The translations under genes were made by a program, and so were the position numbers. A DNA stretch of 10,804 bases from Novosphingobium sp. Lineage in GTDB: Bacteria; Pseudomonadota; Alphaproteobacteria; Sphingomonadales; Sphingomonadaceae. Below the pieces are notes generated by a model. The model was not told the DNA's origin, did no database searches, and worked only from the letters and a program-made list of their open reading frames with translations. Location: NCBI GenBank assembly GCA_027490345.1, contig JAIXYF010000212.1, positions 1 through 10,804 of the forward strand, read 5' to 3'. Shown here piece by piece: positions 1 through 5,971 of the stretch. Within the stretch, counting starts at the first letter, position 1. Each line of letters opens with the position of its first letter.

Positions 1-807
1 CGCTTCCGCAGCATCAATCGCTTGGGGCTGTGGACCCTCTATATGAAGGAGGTGCGCCGGTTCTTCAAGGTGCACACCCAGACGATCTGGGCTCCGGCGG
101 TCACCACGCTGCTCTATCTGATGATTTTCACGCTGGCGCTGGGCGGCGGGGCCAATGGCGGCGGGCGCATGGTGTTGGGCGTGCCGTTTGCCACGTTCGT
201 CGCGCCGGGCCTTATCGCGATGGGCATGATCAACAACTCCTTCGCCAATTCGAGCTTCGGGCTGCTGGTCGGCAAGATCCAGGGCACGATCATCGATTAT
301 CTGATGCCGCCAATTTCGAATGCAGAGCTGATCCTCGCGCTGGTGGCAGCGGCGGTCACGCGGGCGATCCTGGTCGGCCTGGCGGTGGCGGGTGCGATGC
401 TGTTCTGGCCGGGTGTGGATCTGACGGTGCAGCACCCCTGGGCGGTGATCTGGTTCGGGTTGATGGGTTCCATCCTGCTGGCGCTGATCGGCGTGCTCAC
501 TTCGCTGTGGGCGGAAAAGTTCGATCACAACGCGGCCATCACCAATTTCGTGATCACGCCAATGTCGATGCTTTCGGGCACGTTCTACGTCATCAGCAAT
601 CTTTCGCCCGCCTTCCAGACGGTGAGCCGGTTCAACCCGATTTTCTACGTGATTTCAGGCTTCCGCTTCGGCTTTCTGGGGCAAAGCGATATCGGCACGA
701 CCAACGAGGCGGTGCTCCACGGCGCGATCGGGCTGGGCGTGCTCAATCTCGTGCTTTGGGTGGTGATCTATTATATCTTCCAGTCAGGCTGGAAGCTGAA
801 GGCCTGA
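1..807 (+). CDS. ABC-2 type transporter permease (5' end outside window)
   Basis: Integral membrane permease of an ABC-2 type exporter (YadH/NodJ-like), which works with a separate ATP-binding subunit to move a substrate out across the inner membrane. The substrate cannot be read from the sequence. The frame is open from base 1, where it reads RFRSINRLGLWTLYMKEVRR. A TTG at 22 and an ATG at 43 are possible starts, but both fall inside sequence that already looks like the family's N terminus, so the real start is probably just left of the window. About six hydrophobic stretches are visible. Near the C terminus is the family signature, with MSMLSGTFYVIS followed by FNPIFYVISGFRFGFLG. It ends at TGA 805-807. 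The ATPase gene would be expected immediately upstream. The family call is strong; the substrate is unknown. Confidence 0.9.
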   Translation, partial: RFRSINRLGLWTLYMKEVRRFFKVHTQTIWAPAVTTLLYLMIFTLALGGGANGGGRMVLGVPFATFVAPGLIAMGMINNSFANSSFGLLVGKIQGTIIDYLMPPISNAELILALVAAAVTRAILVGLAVAGAMLFWPGVDLTVQHPWAVIWFGLMGSILLALIGVLTSLWAEKFDHNAAITNFVITPMSMLSGTFYVISNLSPAFQTVSRFNPIFYVISGFRFGFLGQSDIGTTNEAVLHGAIGLGVLNLVLWVVIYYIFQSGWKLKA

Positions 808-815
808 AGGCGGGG

Positions 816-842
816 AAGCCCTTCGCCACCGGCGCAGGGCTT
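816..842. terminator. Hairpin between convergent genes, likely bidirectional terminator
   Basis: AAGCCCT (816-822) pairs with AGGGCTT (836-842). Inside, CGCC pairs with GGCG around an ACC loop, with one T/C mismatch. This gives an 11-bp GC-rich stem in the 62-bp gap between the stops of the ABC permease and hspQ. There is no T tract on either side, so termination is inferred from position and symmetry. Confidence 0.5.
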
Positions 843-869
843 GCCGCACGCTGCATCAGCGGCGCAAGA

Positions 870-1250
870 TCAGTGCGAAAGTCCCCGGCGCAGGCGGTAG
901 CGCCCATCGCGGAAGGCGTCGAACATCTCGTGCACCGAAGGGTGGTCCACCGGCCCGCCTTCGGCATCGCCCAGCAGGTTCTGCTGGCTGACATAGGCGA
1001 CATAGCTGTTCTCGTCGTTCTCGGCGAGGAGGTGATAGAAAGGCTGTTCGCGCGGGGGACGGATTTCGGCGGGAATCGATTCGTACCATTCCTCGCTGTT
1101 GGCGAAGACGGGATCGATATCGAAGATCACACCGCGAAAATCGAACAGCTTGTGGCGCACGACATCGCCAATGGCGAACCGCGCGCGGGAGACGTGGGGA
1201 GCCGTGATCTGCCGACCGGCCGTGGGCGAAAAGAAACTCGCTCGATCCAT
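870..1250 (-). CDS. hspQ: Heat shock protein HspQ (hemimethylated-DNA-binding YccV-like)
   Basis: Small cytoplasmic protein of the HspQ/YccV family. In enterobacteria it is a Lon protease specificity factor and was first described as binding hemimethylated DNA. The family core fills most of the 126 residues: RFAIGDVVRHKLFDFRGVIF, then DIDPVFANSEEWY, QPFYHLLAEND and YVAYVSQQNL. These are the signature blocks in the usual order. I chose the ATG at 1250 because the product then begins about 23 residues before the core, as I recall for sphingomonad homologues. A longer in-frame start at 1331 has a better ribosome site (AAGGGG four bases upstream) and would give 153 residues, so the start is uncertain. 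The gene is convergent with the ABC permease and divergent from the tRNA-Ser. The family call is firm; the role in this organism is carried over from the family. Confidence 0.9.
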   Translation of the reverse strand: MDRASFFSPTAGRQITAPHVSRARFAIGDVVRHKLFDFRGVIFDIDPVFANSEEWYESIPAEIRPPREQPFYHLLAENDENSYVAYVSQQNLLGDAEGGPVDHPSVHEMFDAFRDGRYRLRRGLSH

Positions 1251-1417
1251 GCTCTCGAATATAGGGCTCTCCCGCCGGGAAACAAGCGCGCCGCAGCGCA
1301 TCAGGCGTGGATTGTCTGGCCCGTGTGGCATGTTTCCCCTTGGCAAGCGCGAGGCCATGCGCTAACGGCGCGCTCTCTCGACCGGGCCTTGCTATTGCAG
1401 GTTCAACGACACTTCGC

Positions 1418-1507
1418 GGAGAGGTGGCAGAGTGGTCGAATGCACCGCACTCGAAATGCGGCATACGGGTGACCGTATCCAGGGTTCGAATCCCTGCCTC
1501 TCCGCCA
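1418..1507 (+). tRNA. tRNA-Ser(CGA), decodes TCG
   Basis: A complete class II tRNA of 90 nt with encoded CCA. The acceptor stem is GGAGAGG (1418-1424) with CCTCTCC (1497-1503), then discriminator G and CCA (1505-1507). The anticodon stem CCGCA/TGCGG encloses loop CTCGAAA (1450-1456), giving anticodon CGA at 1452-1454. The long variable arm is ATACGG-GTGA-CCGTAT (1463-1478), typical of serine tRNAs. The T arm is CAGGG-TTCGAAT-CCCTG (1480-1496). DNA to the right becomes clearly more A/T-rich straight after the CCA, which fits a tRNA used as an integration site. Confidence 0.97.
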
Positions 1508-1951
1508 AGTGCCTTTGATTTTGTTTGATAAAATTAACAAGAACTCTCAAATTCCCATAAACGCTCCCGTATAGCGCTCTCGCTTAAGGCCAGACGCCAC
1601 CGAACAAGACCGCTCAAATGGCGCGTGCCGCGCTTCCCTGCCGGTCAGAAAAAATGTTAATCGGTCAGGAGGGGCAGATTACAAAGCGCCCCGGCAAAGG
1701 CTGGAAACATGCATACACCCTACGCGACAATTCGCAGCCCAAAAGCCAGCATTTCTGCGCTTCTCCGGTGATGGCAGCTTCCCATTCAAATCCAATGCGC
1801 AGCCTAGCAGCAAATCAGTTTCGATTGAATGCGGGGTGGCAGCAAGGGAATGCGTCGTTTTTTCAGGACTAGAGCCGGTGCGCAGGCCAATCAGAATTGA
1901 ATAGAGCCCAACCGATTGAGGCTGGCGATCCATTCACGCTTAATGCAATGT
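1508..1951. other. A/T-richer stretch without a convincing gene
   Basis: About 440 bases between the tRNA and the first lipoprotein gene. The first 60 bases are strongly A/T-rich. Several overlapping frames are open on both strands between about 1618 and 1933, including an 84-codon ATG frame at 1618-1872 on the plus strand, a start-less plus-strand frame ending at TAG 1902-1904, and a minus-strand frame at 1679-1933. None has a recognisable domain, a clear ribosome site or a signal peptide. I see no tRNA repeat, integrase or insertion-sequence ends here. It may be remnant DNA or a dispersed repeat. Confidence 0.5.
1916..1944 (+). promoter_or_regulatory. Possible sigma-70-like promoter for the lipoprotein genes
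   Basis: TTGAGG (1916-1921), a 17-base spacer, and CTTAAT (1939-1944) lie just before the first lipoprotein gene. Each box matches four of six consensus positions, so a chance match is possible. If real, transcription would begin at about 1951, next to the ATG at 1952. Confidence 0.3.
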
Positions 1952-2413
1952 ATGGCCATGATCCGCGCGCTCATCCTCATTTCCACCGGCATATTAGGCG
2001 GTTGCTCGTCTGGCGACCGCCAATCCCCTGATGATGTGGCGAAAGACTTAATTGAGTGGTCGCGAGCCAACAGGCCGGTTTCGGCAGATACTTGGCGCGG
2101 CGTCGAAAAAATGATCTGCAGGCCAGAGCGACTAGACGTTTGCGGCAGCAAGACCTGCGTTGGACGTGAGCTAGGTGGCAAAACGCCCGTTGTGATTTGG
2201 GAGCCAACAAGTGGACGGTATCAGCGTTGCGATCCAGATGGAGGTGGCTGCGACACATATGAGCCCGTTATCTCTTATTCTGGATCGTTCATGCGTGCCA
2301 CACTGCCATCAAATGGGCTAATGTTCTGGCTGACAGCAAGCGGGGAATATCGGGAAATTGCCAATTTAGCGACCGACACGTACGTTTATCGGGGCAAATG
2401 CAGCAAAGGTTGA
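1952..2413 (+). CDS. Hypothetical lipoprotein (about 153 aa)
   Basis: Function unknown. The N terminus, MAMIRALILISTGILGGC, is a short lipoprotein signal peptide with a lipobox (ILGGC), so the mature protein is predicted to be anchored to a membrane through its Cys. The body has several cysteines (MICRP, DVCGSKTC, QRCDPDGGGCDTY, GKC) and a C-terminal half that looks beta-rich (SFMRATLPSNGLMFWLTASG, then a final YVYRGKC). It resembles a class of small uncharacterised sphingomonad proteins with an RCD..GCDTY block; this is from memory. Starts at 1916 (TTG), 1943, 1952 and 1958 are all in frame and none has a good ribosome site. I chose 1952 because it gives a compact signal peptide. The stop lies 5 bases before the next gene, so the two are probably co-transcribed. 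Confidence 0.65.
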   Translation: MAMIRALILISTGILGGCSSGDRQSPDDVAKDLIEWSRANRPVSADTWRGVEKMICRPERLDVCGSKTCVGRELGGKTPVVIWEPTSGRYQRCDPDGGGCDTYEPVISYSGSFMRATLPSNGLMFWLTASGEYREIANLATDTYVYRGKCSKG

Positions 2414-2418
2414 CCACA

Positions 2419-2715
2419 ATGAAGCGGGCTTGGCTACTCAGTTTAGCAATTCTGCTGAGCGCCTGCGATGACTATAATCCGCAATGGAAGGGCTGGGTTT
2501 ATCCGAATGCATCGTTCCTTGCCGATGATATTCCTATCGGCCGATTTTCCTCACTTGAAGAGTGCAGAACCTCAGCCCGAGCGCTACTGGAGCGGTTGGC
2601 CGAACGACGGCATCCAAATGGCGAAGCAATGACCGGGGACTATGAGTGCGGTTATCTGTGCAAACCGGACGGGGGATTGGGCGGACTGAACGTCTGCGAG
2701 AAAACTGAAAAATAG
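2419..2715 (+). CDS. Hypothetical small lipoprotein (98 aa)
   Basis: Function unknown. The sequence begins MKRAWLLSLAILLSACDDYN, a textbook lipoprotein signal with lipobox LLSAC, so lipid anchoring at Cys17 is predicted. The body contains a helical segment (FSSLEECRTSARALLERLAE) and a Cys-rich end (DYECGYLCK, NVCEK), giving five cysteines including the lipidated one. The ATG at 2419 is preferred over an in-frame ATG at 2398 because AAAGG (2405-2409) lies nine bases upstream and the signal peptide then starts correctly. The SLEEC...YECG..C...C pattern recalls other short uncharacterised proteobacterial proteins. It lies 5 bases after the first lipoprotein gene and 1 base before the membrane protein gene, which suggests one operon and a shared envelope role. 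Confidence 0.75.
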   Translation: MKRAWLLSLAILLSACDDYNPQWKGWVYPNASFLADDIPIGRFSSLEECRTSARALLERLAERRHPNGEAMTGDYECGYLCKPDGGLGGLNVCEKTEK

Positions 2716-2716
2716 C

Positions 2717-3838
2717 ATGGGAAGGGGCATGCCGACGGACATGGAACGATTGAAGACCGGGATTGCCGCTGGCTACACGTGCTTGTTCGGGGGGCGCATG
2801 GCATTGGCAACTCTTTCTCTCCGCACGGCAATTCTGATTGGCGTGATTTTTCTTATATTTTGGCCCCTTAGTTCATTTTTGGCGTCGTCCACAAAAAGCT
2901 TACGCGAGGTCTACTTTGTTGGAGCGATAATCCTCGCGATGTTTTGCATCGTCGGCTTTGTTTCGGCTTACGTGCGGCGACTTCACGATTTTGGACTGAG
3001 AGGCTATTGGGCGATTGTGGCGCTCATCGCCCTGCCCGTTGCAATCATCGCGGGTGGCAGTGCGTATAATGATTATCGCTGGAAGCTTGATAACTCCTTC
3101 AACACTGCCGACCTCAATGGCGTCATTGGCTATGTGGCTCTCATTCCAACTCTGTTGGTCGGGATGTGGCGCGGGGATCGAACTGAAAACAAGTTCGGCC
3201 CTGTCCCGCCACCAATCGAGCACGCGCTGACATCGCGTTTCAGCGTCCTGGCGGCTATTGGGGCTGCGATCATTCTCGTCCCGACCTGCATTTATGCCGG
3301 GCTATTTCAATCAGGGGTGTGGGTTGGCCGTGGTAGCGTAGCACCTGCAATGCCAGTAATGGAAAGCAATGTTTCTGGCACTCGCTTTGTGAAGTGCTGG
3401 AACGTCAAAGGCGTCGGGGCAGGCAGCGGCGAAGGATCTGTAAGTGGGGTGTATCGCGACGGTTACGCGGGCAACGTGTTCGACTTTCTTTTGACGCCGA
3501 CTGGCGAGATCGACATCGCCATGGCCGGGGAAAGAGGTGGCAATTCCTACATTACTGATGGATTCAGGATCATCCCCTACGGCCTGAAACTGCCCGATGA
3601 TGGCTCGGGCTACGTGAATCTAAAGGGCATTGATCGCTTCATGCTGGTCGCAATTTATGACCAAGGCGGATCGGGTGCAGCGATAAATTATACGACCTTC
3701 ACATTCGCCCGGAACGGGGAGTCATGGCCAGAGTATCACGTGGTTTTGACCACTGCTCTCAGTTCCCCATCGAACGACTTGTTGGGATTCCCAAAGGCCA
3801 GAGGCAAGTTAATGATCGGCGACTGCTACGTGCGCTAA
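2717..3838 (+). CDS. DUF805-like membrane protein with C-terminal extension (373 aa)
   Basis: Inner-membrane protein of unknown function. Residues about 22-163 match the DUF805 (YhaH-type) pattern: FGGRMALATL near the start, RRLHDFGLRGYW at 87-98, and a closing KFGPVPPP at 159-166. Hydrophobic segments lie at about 34-56, 66-86, 97-114, 135-150 and 176-197. Ordinary DUF805 proteins are short (roughly 110-160 aa) and end after the FGP block. Here a fifth membrane segment leads into a soluble region of about 175 residues (about 200-373) that I do not recognise and that ends GDCYVR. The start is uncertain: 2717 follows the upstream stop by one base, while ATGs at 2729 and 2741 are also in frame, and GGAAGGGG (2720-2727) could serve the one at 2741. 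Base use is more A/T-rich than in the flanking core genes. Confidence 0.75.
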   Translation: MGRGMPTDMERLKTGIAAGYTCLFGGRMALATLSLRTAILIGVIFLIFWPLSSFLASSTKSLREVYFVGAIILAMFCIVGFVSAYVRRLHDFGLRGYWAIVALIALPVAIIAGGSAYNDYRWKLDNSFNTADLNGVIGYVALIPTLLVGMWRGDRTENKFGPVPPPIEHALTSRFSVLAAIGAAIILVPTCIYAGLFQSGVWVGRGSVAPAMPVMESNVSGTRFVKCWNVKGVGAGSGEGSVSGVYRDGYAGNVFDFLLTPTGEIDIAMAGERGGNSYITDGFRIIPYGLKLPDDGSGYVNLKGIDRFMLVAIYDQGGSGAAINYTTFTFARNGESWPEYHVVLTTALSSPSNDLLGFPKARGKLMIGDCYVR

Positions 3839-4074
3839 TGCTCAATCTGCCGCACCAGCCGTCGAAGCTCCTTCAGGTGTCGAGCCGCCGCCATCGCCTT
3901 CGCTGATCGGCCTCCATGCTTGCGCGCATTGCGATTACCCTTAGGCGCTCCGGGATTCGTCCCGCCGTGCATTCTGTACCGCCTCCGGCCCTTCACGGCT
4001 GGGGATTGGCACTCCGTTCCCTAACGTGTCCGCGCCAAGCAGCGCGGGGCCGATGCCAGCCGCTCCGGTTTCAT
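3835..4074 (-). pseudogene. Degraded small HGG-motif protein (in-frame TAG)
   Basis: Read on the minus strand from ATG 4074, the frame gives MKPERLASAPRCLARTR, then TAG (4021-4023), then GTECQSPAVKGRRRYRMHGG and GAPKGNRNARKHG, ending in a basic helix (HLKELRRLVRQIEH) and TAG at 3835-3837. The HGG...GAPKGNxNAxKHG block with preceding spaced cysteines (C.A+T..G..C......+C+MHGG) is one I recognise from small proteins of phage and accessory DNA; their function is unknown to me. At the TAG, relatives usually carry a coding residue such as Q or A, and the third cysteine, normally before RMHGG, is Tyr here. The region after the TAG could still be read from GTG 3996 or ATG 3972. Its stop overlaps the end of the convergent DUF805 gene by four bases. 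Confidence 0.6.
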
Positions 4075-4455
4075 GGGATTGATCGTCAATTTTTCCATTT
4101 GCCTGCCCCCCTGTCTGGACGTTCTCGGCAATGACGGCCTGCCCGCCGCGATTATCAACGTGGATATGACGCACGACCTGTTCACCGCCGCGTCGCATTC
4201 TGGCCAGCGTCTCTATTTGCCCCTGAGAGGCGCGCAGCAGCTTTGCGCTGCGGTTGCCGTACATCTGCGCAGTCGGCACCCATTCCGCTTTACCAAATTG
4301 GGTCAGCGCCCGGATTGCCGCGTCATGCGTAACGTACAGCCGCCTCGGCTTCACTGACCCTTGCCTGCCATTGGCGAAACAGGATGCGCTTAATGTCATC
4401 CGGCTGCACCTTGGCCCAATCCTCGAATTGCCGTTGCCGCACCGTCCACGCGCGC
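3941..4455 (-). pseudogene. Degraded conserved hypothetical protein (5' truncated, frameshifted)
   Basis: Two adjacent minus-strand frames look like pieces of one protein. The first, from about 4455 to a TGA at 4323-4325, reads WTVRQRQFEDWAKVQPDDIK, RILFRQWQARVSEAEAAVRY and A. The second, in another frame, continues from about 4327: HDAAIRALTQFGKAEW, then YGNRSAKLLRASQGQIETLA, RHIHVDNRGGQAVIAENV and a low-complexity tail ending at TAA 3941-3943. The HVxVxxGGQAVI block and the repeated 'lead helix, then Q.ETL' pattern recall an uncharacterised family of alphaproteobacterial accessory genes. Joining the frames needs an indel near 4320-4330, for example loss of two bases. No start or N terminus is present: the 5' end runs into the chemoreceptor remnant at about 4440-4460. 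The second frame could still be expressed from an internal ATG. Confidence 0.55.
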
Positions 4456-5089
4456 CAGTGCCGAGATTTCCGATATCACGACGATGATCGACGGGATTGC
4501 CTTCCAGACCAATCTGCTTGCGCTCAATGCAGGGGTCGAGGCGGCCCGCGCCGGGGAAGCAGGCAAGGGCTTTGCGGTCGTCGCCTCCGAAGTGCGTGCC
4601 CTTGCGCTGCGGGCGACCGAAGCGGCCAATGCTATCAAGCAGCGCGTCGCGGCGGTAACCGGCCATGTCGAATCCGGCGTCTCGCTTGTCAACGAAACCG
4701 GCTCTGCGCTCGAAACGATCATTAGCCGGGTCAGCACGGTAACCGCATCCATTTCGACCATCGCCGAAACGGCGGGCGAGCAGAGCCTCGCGCTGCGCAA
4801 AATCAGCAAGGCGATCAGCGCGATGGATCAGATGACCCAGCAAAACGCCGCCATGGTCGAGGAAACCAATGCGGCAACCAAGAATCTGACGCAGGAAGCA
4901 TCACAACTCAGCAACGCCTTCGCGAGCTTCAAGATCGGTGAGGAACGGCCACGTGGGCAAGCCCCGCAATTGCAGCCCCTGGCACCCATCCGGCAGCCTG
5001 CGCGCGAGACGCACCCGGCAGACTTCACCCCCGCTCGCGTTGCCGTCCATGGCAACCTAGCGATCGACAGCGATTGGGCCGATTTCTAG
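4450..5089 (+). pseudogene. Methyl-accepting chemotaxis protein, 3' remnant
   Basis: C-terminal part of a chemoreceptor, which in intact form signals to CheA/CheW. Recognisable coding starts at about 4450 (RASAEISDITTMIDG) and runs straight into the signalling hairpin tip, GIAFQTNLLALNAGVEAARA, then GEAGKGFAVVASEVRALALR and a returning coiled coil (QMTQQNAAMVEETNAATKNL). The sensor, membrane segments, HAMP and first signalling helix are all missing, and the frame closes upstream at a TAA near 4391. An ATG at 4484 is available but lacks a ribosome site and would start within the tip. The C terminus is a flexible Pro/Ala/Arg linker ending in DWADF, matching the xWxxF pentapeptide that tethers CheR and CheB. 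The pentapeptide suggests the parent receptor was full-length and adaptation-competent. Most likely a gene remnant created by recombination at the accessory segment. Confidence 0.8.
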
Positions 5090-5221
5090 AGCGGCATTTG
5101 ATCAGCCTGCTGCTCATTTGGCGGCGGTGAAGGGGTTTTTCGCATTCGTTCGTTCGGTGTAAAGCAAGGCAGAGCAGCGCGGAGGGCCTCCCGTGGCGCA
5201 GCTGCCCACGCACAAGGCGAA

Positions 5222-5971
5222 TTAAACCGTGCGCAGGATCGCGTCTGCCGCGCTGACCGGGCGATCCGCTTCGATCCTTTCGGAGTAGCGATCCACCAGC
5301 TGCTCGCCGTGCGGGCGTAGCAGGACCGTAAAGCGGACCAGTTCCTCGCAAACATCGACAATGCGCTCGTAGTACGCCGAAGGCTTCATGCGGCCAGCGG
5401 CGTCGAACTCTTCATAGGCCTTGGCCACACTGGATTGGTTGGGGATGGTGAACATCCGCATCCAGCGGCCCAGCAGGCGCAAGGTGTTCACCGAGTTGAA
5501 CGACTGCGAGCCTGCGCTGACCTGCATCACCGCCAGCGTGCGCCCTTGCGTGGGGCGCAATCCCTTGTAGGCGAGCGGCAGGTGATCGATCTGGGTTTTC
5601 ATGATCCCGGTGATCTGGCCGTGCCGCTCGGGGCTGCACCAGACCTGCCCTTCGGACCAGAGCGAATGCGCGCGCAGTTCGTGAACCGCCGGATGATCAT
5701 CGCTCGCGATCTGATCGGGCAGCGGGAGATCGGACGGATCGAAAATGCGGGTCTCGCAGCCGAAGAATTGCAGCAGCCTGGCCGACTCTTCGACCACCAG
5801 ACGCGAATAGGAGCGTTCGCGCAGGCTGCCATACAGCAGCAGGATGCGCGGCGGCGAATCGAGCGGGCCAAGGCCCAGAGCAGGGCGCTGATGAGCATAG
5901 GCGGGGCGCAGCGCCGGAAGGTGGCCGGCCTCGGACAGGGGGCGCAGGCGGGAGAATGGCGTAGCAGTCAT
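5222..5971 (-). CDS. arsH: ArsH, NADPH-dependent FMN reductase / organoarsenical oxidase
   Basis: Cytoplasmic flavoprotein that, in characterised homologues, uses FMN and NADPH and oxidises trivalent methyl- and aryl-arsenicals to less toxic pentavalent forms. The 249-aa length is usual for the family. After an about 40-residue N-terminal region comes the FMN phosphate-binding loop, RILLLYGSLRERSYSR (42-57). Further signature blocks follow: SPERHGQITGIMKTQIDHLP (113-132) and VSAGSQSFNSVNTLR (151-165), where the more usual second residue pair is GG. ATG 5971 overlaps the aqpS stop in an ATGA arrangement, so it is the last gene of the arsR-arsC-aqpS-arsH operon and is translationally coupled. 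Its stop faces the chemoreceptor remnant across a 132-bp gap in which I see no strong terminator. Confidence 0.95.
   Translation of the reverse strand: MTATPFSRLRPLSEAGHLPALRPAYAHQRPALGLGPLDSPPRILLLYGSLRERSYSRLVVEESARLLQFFGCETRIFDPSDLPLPDQIASDDHPAVHELRAHSLWSEGQVWCSPERHGQITGIMKTQIDHLPLAYKGLRPTQGRTLAVMQVSAGSQSFNSVNTLRLLGRWMRMFTIPNQSSVAKAYEEFDAAGRMKPSAYYERIVDVCEELVRFTVLLRPHGEQLVDRYSERIEADRPVSAADAILRTV

Noticed and set aside
22..24. TTG as the start of the ABC permease
   Set aside because: The frame is open to base 1 and the upstream residues (RFRSINR) fit the family N terminus, so the start is likely outside the window.
30..1472. 480-codon plus-strand frame across the ABC permease, hspQ and the tRNA
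   Set aside because: It is a shifted reading of the permease and an antisense reading of hspQ, then runs into the tRNA; composition is Arg/Gly/His-rich as in out-of-frame translation.
1618..1872. 84-codon plus-strand frame as a gene
   Set aside because: No domain, no ribosome site, and two other frames are open over the same bases.
4380..4480. att repeat of the tRNA-Ser 3' end near the right side of the accessory segment
   Set aside because: Looked for GGTTCGAATCCCTGCCTCTC-like sequence here and found none.
4456..4843. N-terminal half of a 300-codon minus-strand frame ending at 3941
   Set aside because: This part is antisense to the chemoreceptor remnant. Only the portion below about 4327 belongs to the degraded accessory gene.
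5090..5221. Terminator between the MCP remnant and arsH
   Set aside because: Only short imperfect pairings such as GTGG…CCAC around a palindrome, without a T tract; not supported.
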